Shown here: piece by piece, positions 1 to 9,420 of the stretch | How the letters are laid out: each line of letters starts with the position of its first letter | How positions within the stretch are numbered: position 1 is the stretch's first letter | NCBI RefSeq assembly: GCF_004210375.1 | Contig: NC_134830.1 | Coordinates: 61,375,576-61,439,575, forward strand | Length of the DNA stretch: 64,000 bases | DNA from: Tachypleus tridentatus | Lineage: Eukaryota > Arthropoda > Merostomata > Xiphosura > Limulidae | Reading direction: 5' to 3' | Made by a program: the position numbers and the translations under genes | The notes under the pieces: model-generated | Told to the model about the DNA's origin: nothing | Seen by the model: the letters and a program-made list of their open reading frames with translations, nothing else | Database searches by the model: none

Positions 1-640
1 CATCATACTTCAAGGCTTCTAGCAAGGTCTTGACGCTATTGTATTCCTTATTGAGGTGCACCGAATGAGCCAGGGGAAGAGACGGATACTTATTCCCGTT
101 ATGGAGAAGCACAGCTTTGAGGCTTCTGGATGAGCTATCAATGTATAGGCGCTACGCGTTCGAATTACAGGCAATTCCAATTGCCTCACACCGACCGGAT
201 ACATTGTGGCAGAAGCAGAGCCCATTTTGATAAGTGAAGAAGCTTGAAAAATGTCGGTGACGCTTCCTCTGACTTGCGACTTGCACACTTTCATCTAACA
301 AATCTCACTCCTTGAGTCTAGATGTTAAAAGCTCAGCATTCGACTTTGTTAGACCAAGATTTCTGATCAAGTCATTGAGGTCTCTTTGGTTGGGGTAGTA
401 TGGGTTTTTCTCACCAGCTGCACCTCTGAAATTGTAATCTGGATTTTTTAACGTCTACCTCCTCTTCTGATTTGCTGCTCTCTTCTGAGGATGGCTACTT
501 TCTCTCTGGCAGAGTGGGTACAGGGAGCTCGGGGCAGTGTGGTACTGGGACGATGGATGATGAAAGGTCCAGATACATGATAGAAGATACATTCTTGCCA
601 GCCCGACGTTTGGAAGGGTCCACCATGAAGAAGTACGAGG
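1..640 (-). pseudogene. Broken copy of an unnamed multi-copy invertebrate protein family (central part)
   Basis: Reading the minus strand from 640 to 1 gives pieces of one protein in three frames: a YFFMVDPSKRRAGKN stretch, a proline-rich PVPHCPELPVPTLPER linker, an acidic SSEESSKSEEEVDV stretch, then NPYYPNQRDLNDLIRNLG, LTKSNAELLTSRL, RLYIDSSSRSLKAVLLHNG and YPSLPLAHSVHL. I recognise this order from a family with many near-identical copies in chelicerate and other invertebrate genomes; its function is unknown to me and it may derive from a transposon. The copy is dead: a stop after PER K, a frameshift near 440, a TGA where the family has Trp (KE*DL) and a TAG after CNSNA. Two cysteines of the N-terminal metal-binding region are replaced (TSYFFM where the family has Cys at both places). 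It runs off the left edge and is interrupted at 640 by a SINE. The family assignment is from memory of the motif order. Confidence 0.6.
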
Positions 641-965
641 GGCCTGGCATGGCCTAGCGCGTAAGGCGTGCGACTCGTAATCCGAGGGTCGCGGGTTCGC
701 GCCCGCGTCGCGCCAAACATGTTCGCCCTCCCAGCCGTGGGGGCGTTATAAAGTGACAGTCAATCCCACTATTCGTTGGTAAAAGAGTAGCCCAAGAGTT
801 GGCAGTGGGTGGTGATGACTAGCTGCCTTCCCTCTAGTCTTACACTGCTAAATTAGGGACGGCTCGGTGCAGTGGGCTAACAACCTACTCACTTAAATAC
901 TTGTTGAAGAATCTGCAAGCGATTGCGGCCCTATGTTCCTAGATGGAATTTAATGGTGATAACTA
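641..965 (+). mobile_element. SINE family A copy with an atypical, LINE-like 3' tail
   Basis: The head is tRNA-like, with box A around 648 and box B GGGTTCGCGCC near 694; the anticodon-loop region reads ACTCGTAATC, like tRNA-Thr(CGU). The body carries the family-A landmarks GGTCAATCCCACTATTCGTTGG-like and GGTGGTGATGACTAGC. After about 862 it departs from the usual tail and ends with a CTAGATGGAATTTAATGG stretch followed by AACTAACTAACTAA. It sits inside the broken protein copy at 1-1408. Confidence 0.85.
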
Positions 966-1199
966 ACTAACTAAAACTATCCTGCGAAAGAGCAAAATAA
1001 AATTATTATGAAGAATAAATTTATTTCATCCACAACTAACGTGTAAGAGGTTCATGCAAAATATCTTATACGTGATATTTTTCTATACAATTGGAAATTT
1101 AAAAAATAAATAAATTAAAAGATATCTAAATTTTAAAAGGTTTAAAATTTATATAATATAAAATCTTACTATTCAAGCAAACAAAATTGTCCGTCTTAC
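966..1199. other. AT-rich spacer, nothing recognised
   Basis: The missing segment of the minus-strand protein family was looked for here and not found. If the donor at 1199 is real, this is intron. Confidence 0.5.
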
Positions 1200-1408
1200 C
1201 TTCTAGAGTTTTTTTGCAATGCTCGCTGGTAAAATAAGGTGCCCAGGGTTTGTCTTGATCCCCGACAGTCATGCCGAAATATACCTTGTAGGCTTCACAC
1301 ATTTTAGCAGATGCTGTCACAAAGTACTTTTTTCGCTCTTGTCTTGATAAATTTGCCACATACATAGCAGAATACGTCTGGAGAATGCTTACAGCTTCTT
1401 GATGCCAT
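1200..1408 (-). pseudogene. N-terminal piece of the same multi-copy family, ending at a splice-donor-like site
   Basis: An ATG at 1408 (minus) opens MASRSCKHSPDVFCYVCGKF, with a CxxC pair. It then shifts frame at a run of six T (1328-1333 on +) into KKYFVTASAKMCEAYKVYFG, VGDQDKPWAPYFTSEHCKKTLEG. One extra base in the A-run explains the shift. The second metal-binding pair is damaged (SEHC where CEHC is expected). The coding part stops at AAG/GTAAGA (donor GT at 1199-1198), a good splice donor, so this may have been a true first exon. The next family segment (Trp-rich, before YFFMVD) is missing between 1200 and 640, and a SINE occupies the place where an acceptor would be. Same strand and correct order as the piece at 1-640. 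Confidence 0.55.
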
Positions 1409-1480
1409 TTCTGATAAAATCAGATAGGTGTTCATTTAGACAGCTAGAACTAAACAGAAGTGGTGAGTGGTGAGTCCCTG

Positions 1481-1640
1481 TATATATGTATTACTATGGA
1501 AAGTTCTAGAAAATTCTAAAAGGCTCTTGAAAATTTTCAAAAGTTCTACAACATTCTAGAAAGTTCTTGAAAATTATTGTAAGTTTGAGAAAGTTCTATA
1601 TTCGCTACTAAGCACTGAATCTACCTGGAATGTTCTGGAA
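1481..1640 (-). promoter_or_regulatory. Heat-shock-element cluster with TATA box upstream of the 1408 start codon
   Basis: Alternating 5-bp GAA/TTC units form perfect arrays: GAA-TTC-GAA-TTC at 1499-1516, TTC-GAA-TTC-GAA at 1554-1571, GAA-TTC at 1589-1596 and GAA-TTC-GAA at 1628-1640. These match the known binding pattern of heat-shock factor trimers. A TATATAT lies at 1481-1487, between this cluster and the minus-strand ATG at 1408. The layout HSE, TATA, about 75 bp, ATG resembles a classical hsp promoter. A degenerate AGTTCTAGAA simple repeat could produce the same pattern, so function is inferred. Confidence 0.45.
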
Positions 1641-2240
1641 AATGGATAAATTTGAAAATTTCATTACCCAGGTCACAAGCAAAGTTTGAAGAGAAAAATA
1701 GGTCTTTTCCATTTACTTTAGGCATAAGCAAAAGGGAAATAACACTTTCTGTCCAAGAACAAGAAAAAATAAAAATTTTGTTACATAGTGTAATTGTTCT
1801 GTGTATTCCACAGTTGTACTTCTGTTTGTCTTTCCTAGTCTGATGTGAACAAACTTCTTCGCAACCTGCTTTGAACAAACTATTTACTAATCTGAATAAA
1901 CGTTTCTTTCTTCCGTTAAGTCTCATTTATATTTATTTCATAATATAATATATAGATACAAAGTTTTATTAGTTTTATAGTCTCTGATTGAATTATAGTT
2001 AACAGTTCTCTATGTCAGAACATTGTGGATCAAGGAAAACCTATTAAAAGTTATATATTGCTCAAAAATTTTCATTTTAATGTTAAAGCAGTAGTATCAT
2101 TTATTGCTCAGCTGTTATTGTCATCTACCGCCGTCCCTAATTTTGAATTTTCGACTACAGAGAAGACAACCGACAGACAACATCAACCGCCATCTCTTGG
2201 GATGCTCTTTACAAACAAATAGCAACATTGTATCTTAGGA
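1641..2240. other. Unassigned AT-rich sequence
   Basis: Short open frames on both strands overlap at 1621-1926 and 2025-2222 but have no recognisable motif, no splice context and AT-rich composition. I regard them as chance. Confidence 0.5.
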
Positions 2241-2286
2241 CGGCTGGTATGGGTATTAACACTTTTACTAATAAAGCAGAAAATAA

Positions 2287-2360
2287 CGTTTCGACCTTCC
2301 TAGGTCATCTTCAGTTTAATAACTCTCATTTGTTAACTTGAAGATGGTTTAAGAAGGTTG
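2287..2360 (-). repeat. Hammerhead-ribozyme-like hairpin of a retroelement terminus, with imperfect inverted partner
   Basis: On the minus strand 2314-2288 reads CTGAAGA, one extra T, then a stem GACC / GGTC around a 6-nt loop, then GAAAC. This resembles the hammerhead core (CUGANGA, stem II, GAAA) except for the extra nucleotide. A second arm at about 2333-2360 (TTAACTTGAAGATGG, then AGAAGGTTG) is an imperfect inverted copy. Such hairpins are known at the ends of Penelope-like and related retroelements. No coding part accompanies it. Confidence 0.45.
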
Positions 2361-2382
2361 AAAAAGGATAGGATGTTGGGTG

Positions 2383-2451
2383 TGACTGGAATTCGAACCC
2401 GCGACCGTCAGATTATGACTTGAGTGCCTTAGCGACCCGGCTATGCCGGGT
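2383..2451 (-). mobile_element. SINE family A, tRNA-like head only
   Basis: ATTCGAACCCGCGACC (box B, reverse) through CGGCTATGCCGGG is the tRNA-like head. The body and tail are absent, so this is a 3'-truncated or partly deleted copy. Confidence 0.7.
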
Positions 2452-2454
2452 TTT

Positions 2455-2646
2455 TTCTTAAGTTATTAAGTTACTAGTATTTTTCTGCTTTGTTTTTAAA
2501 TTATTAAATTAATGGTATTTCTTCTGCCTTATTTTTAAATTATTAAATTAATGGCATTTCTTCTCCCTTGGATTTAAATTATTAAATTAATGGTATTTCT
2601 TCTGCCTTGTTTATAAATTATTAAATTAATGCTATTTCTTCTGTCT
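2455..2646. repeat. 39-bp tandem repeat, nearly five units
   Basis: The word AATGG/AATGC of TTAAATTATTAAATTAATGG recurs at 2511, 2550, 2589 and 2628, giving an exact 39-bp period, with a more diverged unit before 2500. Each unit ends in TATTTCTTCTGCCTT. Non-coding minisatellite. Confidence 0.9.
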
Positions 2647-2674
2647 AGTATTACGTTACGTATTACATATTTGA

Positions 2675-3400
2675 ATTTGAATTTAAAAGTTAATTGAATT
2701 ATCCATTTGTATTCAATTTATAGTTTCCAACAAGACTGATACGGACAGTTTTCTTTCTTAACACAAGTATATTTCAGTATATAACCAATAACACAATTTT
2801 TAATACCAGTTGTTACAAATAGTTACTACATATAATGATTTATATATTAAAGTTTTACAAACTTACAAACAGTATTGAGTTTTATATCTGCTCTGGAACT
2901 GAATATTTTATCGACAGTTAACGATAAGCGAATTACTTTCGATTGATATCAGTACAGTGCACTTAACGGGTAGTTATGTATCTTTCCACATATGAGTTTT
3001 TCTACTGAAGTTATGCAATGTATTCGTAGAAATATAACGTTTGAAGTTAATTCACCGTAGTTAAACGGTTTATAGTGTTCGAAATCTATAAGCATTCGTG
3101 GTCAAATATCTGTCGTTTTGTCACAATTATAGTTTCTGAGGTTTATAGTACACTAAATGTAACAAACCAACAATATAAAAGTGTCAACAACACTGCTATT
3201 TTACAATATACATATTTACATTGTTGATTCTTACACTCGAGAATATTCTACAAATTTAGGGAATAGGTGGTATTTTCGCAATAAACATTTAACAGTATAA
3301 GTTACACGCACTTCTGAATATATACTTAACTAAAACAAACATCGATATTAAAATAAATATATAATAGTAAATCCGATACACTTCTTTTCAAATTATTAAA
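2675..3400. repeat. Unknown dispersed repeat, copy 1
   Basis: This stretch aligns by eye, in order and in the same orientation, with 23660-24475. Shared words include AAAAGTTAATTGA, AAAGTTTTACAAACTTACAAA, AACGGTTTATAGTGTTC (GTTTGTAATATTC in the other), GTTGATTCTTACACTC and ATAATAGTAAAT. No open frame is kept. It could be a solo LTR or another non-autonomous element; I could not fix the ends. Confidence 0.6.
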
Positions 3401-3825
3401 TCAGGTTCAATATACATAATCAGGACCAAAACTGCATAGTAGCCAAATAACATAAAACTAAAGTGAAACTGTAGTAGTTAACAATCGTTCATCCAGTCAA
3501 GTCCAACAGCTCAGCCTATTCTTGAGTGTCAATATTAGTGCCATCTCTACGTCAATTTCAAGTCAAGCATCTTTCTTTCCATGTAAGAAAATATCTTACA
3601 AACCATAAAAAATATGTAAATCATTGAGTGTTATTCCTTTAAAACAAGGGCTAATATAATTAACATTCCTTTATTTATATGTAGATATCTCAAGTTGATG
3701 ATCTGTGTGGTAACGTCACTGACTGCCTCTCCTGGTGTTTTATAAATACTATTTGTAATGTGATAACCATCTCATTGTCGTGCTTGTTACACTCCGCGGG
3801 TCCATTAATATCACTACAAACATGT

Positions 3826-4068
3826 GGTTAAAGAAACAATTTAACTTATCAAACCTATTAGTTTCACCTAATTATGGTATTAACGTAACAAACTGAGTTA
3901 TTAGATTCATTAGTTTCAGAAAAAAATTGATGATAATGAAATAATGTTACTTTGAGTGGCTATTAGTCTCATTGAAACTAATTTCATATTGTCTGTTGTC
4001 TTCATAGAAATAGCAGTGTTAAGGAAACTAGCTAACTTGCCACATCCATTAGTTTCAAAACATATATG
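3826..4068. repeat. Degenerate ~60-bp satellite array, left part
   Basis: Repeated modules of the type TTAAAGAAACAA - AACTTGTC - CCATTAGTTTCA - ATAAT can be followed through this stretch. The same module resumes at 8240-8970, on the other side of the retrotransposon, so the two are most simply one array split by the insertion. Confidence 0.6.
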
Positions 4069-4569
4069 TTGGTTGTTTGGCGTTTTACGTCGCAAAGCAA
4101 CTAGGCTATCTGCGCCAAACAACCGGAAAAATAAAAGTAAAATTATTAAAATTCTCAAAAAGGAATCATGTTAAAAAAACAAAGTTCAATTTTGAATTGA
4201 AAACTTGAATAGCTTTAAAAAGGCCGATGGTCCTTAAAATACTAAAAACATTTGTATGGTGGACAGTGTCACTATCGCCGATGACATTGTCTAGCGTCAG
4301 GGGTAAAACTGTGGAAAAAATATGTCTAAAATGGTGCCTTCGTTGAGAGTCGTAACGACGGTATGACAGTAAAATGTGAACTATTGTGACCTAAGTGTTA
4401 CGCAGACCTCACATTAGTGCACCAGTCCAAGATAAAAGAGAACGATGAGTTAAGAAATTGACCAATTCTTGGTCTAGTTAGAACATTTTCTTTCCGATCC
4501 TTATAGAAACAAGACGGACAAAGTCCAATAGAGGGTTTTATATGGGAAAGCTTGTTATCATGTTGCTCA

Positions 4570-4810
4570 TTCTAAGTTGACTGCCAACTGGCATGGAGCT
4601 GAGCCTTGAATACAGGACCATAGTCCATGTATGGAACAGGCACAGCAGTGATAGTGCTAGAGCAGACAGACTTAGCTGCAGTGTCAGCGAGCTCATTCCC
4701 GCGAATACCAACGTGGCCTGGTATCCAGAAGAACTGGATAGAAGTAGATATCCAAGAGAAATGGAGCAATCGGTTTTGAATAAGCTAAGCGAGTTGGTAT
4801 AAATAATGCA
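4570..4810 (-). pseudogene. Retrotransposon RNase H domain, copy 1
   Basis: FFWIPGHVGIRGNELADTAA is the C-terminal RNase H signature (the WIPGH-G--GNE-AD core), preceded by a YTNSLSL segment in a neighbouring frame. It would remove RNA from the RNA:DNA hybrid during cDNA synthesis. A frame change separates the N-terminal half. Confidence 0.8.
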
Positions 4811-4959
4811 ATTCGGGTACTGCATAGCTTCTGTTAGACTCTGTTACAAACTCTGGACTGGGGAAGTGTAGAAAGTCCCGTGCAGAGTCAAAGCTTTTGA
4901 TGATGAATAGGGTCCAGCATCTATAAGACCGAGATCCTGACAGAGGTATAGACCAGAGA

Positions 4960-5750
4960 CTCATACTTCAGTTTCAATCGAATGAGAGAAGTATACATCT
5001 TTAGCATAGATTATTGATCTGCGGAGGATGTTCAGTGTACTTGTACACTTGATTCGTAGTTGCTTAGTGTGTGATATAAAGGTCAACTTACAGTCAAAGA
5101 TAAGCCCCAAGAACTTTGCTTCAGGGACCACAGGAAGCATAACTTCACCGACACAGAGTTTAGGGTCGAGGTGAATACCCCATTGGTGGCAAAAGTGCAT
5201 CCGAAAGGTTTTAGAGAAAGAAAAGTTAAAACTCTTTGCTGTGATCCACATCAGTAAATGATTGAGGATAGTCTGTAGCTACCACTCAATAAACCTCATG
5301 TTTGACGACTAAAACGAGATGTGGAAGTCGTCGACATAGAACCTGTTTGCAAGAGTAAGAGGGAGTTGTCCAGTGATGGCATTAATCTTTATACTAAAAC
5401 GTGTGAAGCTCAAATACAGCCCTGAGGTCCTCCAAGCTCCCGTAAGAAAGAACGGGAAAGTGTTGGACTCACACTAACTTGGAATTCCCTGTTCCCTGTT
5501 TTTACAGGGACAGCTTGTCAAAGCAATTGGACAGTAGTTTGGAGGAATCTTGGGATCCTTTGAGGGCTCAGAGAAAGGTAGGCCAATATTCTGGCACCAC
5601 TCCTCAGAGACAACATTCTTCTGCCAGATCCGGTTATAAACAACAAGAAGAATAGCAAGAGAAGAGAAAGATGGCACAGAATCTCGTAGTGTATATTATC
5701 AGGTCCGATCGATGCACTGCCAGACTGATGAAGAGCCAGCTTGAGTTCTA
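4960..5750 (-). pseudogene. Retrotransposon reverse transcriptase fragments, copy 1
   Basis: NYCPIALTSCPCK at about 5560 is RT block 1 (family: NYRPIALTS). The catalytic YVDD is at 5338-5327, followed almost at once by a stop. The thumb-like segment CVGEVMLPVVPEAKFLGLIFD is at about 5160-5090. Segments of the palm between block 1 and YVDD are missing or scrambled, so it cannot be active. Confidence 0.75.
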
Positions 5751-6299
5751 TCAGCGTAAAGCAGCGAGTATAGTCATAGAGACGATCAGCCCAAAAGGAA
5801 AGAGTTGCTCGCTCTGCTTAAGTCTTGATGGTTGAGAAGGTGGAAGATGAAGCAGAAGTGCTAGATACCCAGCAAAAGCTTTCGCAGAGAGTAGCGTCGA
5901 TGCTCTGGACATCAGCAACTTCCTCGCCATCAGAGACCAAGATCGAAAGGGGACAGAACTATATTATCCACTGACCTTCCAAATATTGTCCCATGTGACT
6001 TTGGAACTGGTGGTAGAAGAGATGCTGGTTGTGAATTTTATTCAAGATTCCTTCTGGCTATGATGTCTTACCTGCCAAGCATGTGCACGGGTACGCTGAA
6101 AAGCGATGCGGTTCGAAAGTGTGGGATATCTACGGAAAGTATCCCAGACCCATTTTTAAGCCTTCCGTTCCACGTGGCAGGCAGTATTTCACTATGGACG
6201 AGGATACTGTGGAAAACGTATCGAGGTTTTAGAAATGCATTGATAATACAGTCAGTCACTGCTGCCACGCAGTCGTCTATCGAGGGCTTACAGACGACG

Positions 6300-6905
6300 G
6301 CAGGATCTAGTTCCACGAGAGCAGGAAAAGAGGGTCAACTGGCGTGATCCAACTTTCACCGGGGCACACGGGTCGGGTGGCATTGACTACGGCCAATCTT
6401 TCTCAAAATGATAAAAAAATAATCACTACCTCGTGTGTTACTGTCAACCCCCCATGAAAAGTGGAAGAATAATGAAAGAGTGTAGACTGAGAGATCAATA
6501 GCAATAAAGGACAGACTAGGTGCATGAAAATAAGTATAAGAACCAGTACTGAAAAGAGAAAGGTTGTGACCTGAGAGCATACTCTCTATGGAGTGACCCC
6601 TCCCATCAATATCAGCATCTCCACAGAGGGTATTATGTTCATTAAAGTCTCCCAGGATTAAAAAGGGAGATGACAACTGTTCAACGAGAGCATCAATGTC
6701 TGATTGATCATAGGTCTCTCCAGGAGATAGGTAGAGAGAACAAACAGTAATGGTACAACCCTGGGAAAAACAGATGGCTACGAACTCCAAGGGTGGGCAG
6801 TGCCACCCCTCCATGCAGTCGTCCATCACAAAATCTCTCATTTCTGATGTCATCCAAATTATAATGTAAACCTAGATAGTTCCACCTTACGAAAGTGGCC
6901 ATTTT
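6300..6905 (-). pseudogene. Retrotransposon endonuclease (APE type), copy 1
   Basis: Starts near MATFVRWNYLGL (family: MA-IQWN-RG) at 6902. It contains the SLYLSPGETYDQSDIDALV segment, LILGDFNEHNTLCG (the GDFN-H catalytic region) and ALDLSV-like SFIAIDLSVYTLSL. This domain nicks target DNA for target-primed reverse transcription. A frameshift near 6800 and a gap relative to copy 2 around the metal-binding region break it. Confidence 0.75.
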
Positions 6906-6908
6906 TAC

Positions 6909-7990
6909 TTATCTGTAGGCGAATTGAGTAAAGATTATTTCTGTTTTCGACCACGCCTTTTTTTTTTTATTATTCGAAGGAGGTCTAGCGACCTCCATGA
7001 ATCCTGCCCTGAATCGATTGGGCAAATATCTGTGGTTGGGAGAGACTTCTAGCGACTGAGGGCGTGAACAAATGATCGTTCTGCATCTCTTGGTCAGAGA
7101 AGAAGATGGACCTGAGGAAACACCCTTACCTATGACCAAAGGAATTGGATTCAGGGACCCGTTGGAAGGAATGGTAGGGACAGAAATGGGTGTTGACGTT
7201 GATTCATCAACTTTATTGACTATGGAGAGCAAAAGACTTTTCACCTGGTTTGAGAATGATTCTTTCAGAGGCACGGAGAGATACGTCTGCTCGCCCACTG
7301 TAGCAGTAGAATGAAATGCAGCAGCATATGTCCGAGATGGTGTGATGGACAGTAGCTTTCGAGCCTCTGGGTGAGAAACGTTGTGAACCGTTTTCAAACT
7401 CTGTACCTCTTTTTCTTCCACCCACCTTGGACGTGAACGAAAGTAAGATAAGTAAGATCCACTACGTTTAACACAATAAGGATCCATTTCACACCCATAG
7501 GCATCGTGGTCCTTTCCGCCACAACGAGCACACGTCAAAGAACCACGACATGATGTCTTTCAGTGGCCGAGCCACTGACATTGGAAACATCTGAGAGGGT
7601 TCAGAATATATGGCCGTACCTTGCAGTTAAGACAACCTGTCTTGACGGTGGCAGGCGGACGTGGTGATGTAAACGTTAAAATAAGGACGTTGGTCAGCAT
7701 CATAATTCCATCTTTTGAAGTGGAGACACGCCTCACTACTGAAGCTCCTTGGGTGGAGAAACCAGCGAGGATCCCTGACTCGGGGATGTTCTTCAAATCC
7801 ATGTCAACAATAACTCCTCATGTCGAATTCAAATTAACATGAGGAGTGACCTCAATGGCTATATCCCCAATGTCCTTCGAATGCAAGAGGAGTTCACTAT
7901 GTTTAGGAGTAAATGTTTCCACCAATATGTGACCGGAACGAAGCTTTATGACTGACTTAGGAGAACCAGCAAGTCCTTCTAGTCCCTCTG
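6909..7990 (-). pseudogene. Retrotransposon ORF1 (gag-like, zinc knuckle), copy 1
   Basis: The open part contains CARCGGKDHDAYGC, a zinc-knuckle-like Cys/His motif, followed by SYFRSRPRWVEEKEVQSLK, a conserved ORF1 segment in arthropod LINEs of this type. The protein would bind the element's RNA. A break at 7538-7560 separates this from the upstream part (7802-7560), where more ORF1 protein continues in another frame (FQCQWLGH at its end). Confidence 0.75.
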
Positions 7991-8239
7991 AATAAAAAAG
8001 GAAGACATTTGCTCTAAATATTTATTTAATAAAAAATGTAATATCAGAAAATGAGGTACAGGTGTTGAAGAAGTTGCAGATTGTTGTTCAGAATCTTCAA
8101 GACGTAGTCGTGTACCAATGGTCTGTTTTTACTACTTTTTTTTTTTAATTTGATTAGGGGGATCCGTAATAAAGAAAGAATGTTTTGGTGTCCACTGACC
8201 ACACCCACCATGAAGCCCTAATAAAGGATTTGACTTCGT

Positions 8240-8970
8240 TTGTTTTATAACTATTGTAGTAAAGGAAAACTAATTTGTATGGTAAATAATTTCCTGACAG
8301 TCATTGGCTTAAAGAAACATGCTGACTTGTCATCATTTTCATAAATATAATAGCGTTAAAGGAATGAACAGAGTTGTCTGGTCCTTCAATCGCGTAATAG
8401 TCAAGGTATTAAGGAAACAACTCGAACTGTCTAATCAACAGGTTTCTTAACAATTGTGCCTTAGAAAAATGAACTGATTTGTCTGGTCCATTAGCTAGAT
8501 TCATACCAATCGTGGTGTTAAAGTACAAGATGACATGTCAAATAAATTAGGTTAATAACCATTGGAGCTAAAGAAACAATCTAACTTGTCTGGTCCTGCA
8601 GTTTTGTCGTAGTTAAGATGTTAAATAAAGAAGATGGCTTGTCTAGTATATTTGCTCTATACTGTTATAGTTAAGAAACAATTTAATACGTGTAGCAAAT
8701 AATTCTATAACAATAGTGTGCTTAAGAAAACAAACTGGTTCATTTTGTTTTTAAGTTCCATAAAACTCTGAATTTTAACTAAACAAATTGACTTGTCTCG
8801 TCTGTTAGTTTTATAAAAGTAATGGCCTTAAAGAAACAAACTGGGTTATACAGTTTTCAAGTTTCGTAAGAATAGATGTGTTAAACAAAAAGAAGCTGAG
8901 TCGTCCGTCCTTTAGTTTCATAAGAATAACTGAGTTAAGTAAAAAGAAACTGATATAGTTGATCCTTTTT
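8240..8970. repeat. Degenerate ~60-bp satellite array, right part
   Basis: About a dozen diverged modules built from TTAAAGAAACAA, ACTTGTCTGGTCC, TTAGTTTCATAA and CAATAGTG. Same module and same orientation as 3826-4068. No coding potential. Confidence 0.7.
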
Positions 8971-9420
8971 TTTCTAAATTATTTCCTGGATAGCACGTTA
9001 AAATCCAAATTATTATTATATTAAAAAACTAAAATAATAAGTATTTATTTAGGCAAAGTTGACATCTTATACATGGTATTCGAGTCCATATTGACAGACC
9101 TTTCCCTTATACCCCTCAAAATTACGTGAACTCGCTTTCTGCATGTTTTGGTCATATAATTATATTTTTCTAATTATTTCCTGTTGATTTTTTCTAATGA
9201 AAGACATCTCAAGTTATATACATATCACTGAGTTTTAAATTGAATACAACTTGGATACTTATATGTATATGGATTAGGCAGTCAGGCTAGAATGGCCTAA
9301 GTTTTGGCAATGGATGCGGTTAACTAGTTGCCTTCTGTTATGTTTATCAAATTATGAACGGCCATGCACACACAATCTTTACCTAAGTTTTAATAAAAAT
9401 GATAAAAACAAATAAACAAG
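8971..9420. other. Unassigned AT-rich sequence
   Basis: No gene, SINE or tandem array was recognised. Confidence 0.5.

Larger units (their letters stand above)
4070..8219 (-). mobile_element. Dead Jockey/I-type non-LTR retrotransposon, copy 1
   Basis: Minus-strand order from the 5' side: gag-like ORF1 with a zinc knuckle (about 7990-6909), apurinic-type endonuclease (6905-6300), reverse transcriptase (about 5750-4960), RNase H (about 4800-4570), then a 3' UTR to about 4070. Domain order and the RNase H place it in the Jockey/I group of LINEs. It has stops and frameshifts throughout and is truncated on the 5' side relative to copy 2 (26795-31282), which continues past the word CACTGACC where this one changes sequence at about 8200-8219. 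About 500 bp between RT and RNase H present in copy 2 (27797-28310) is absent here. Confidence 0.85.
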
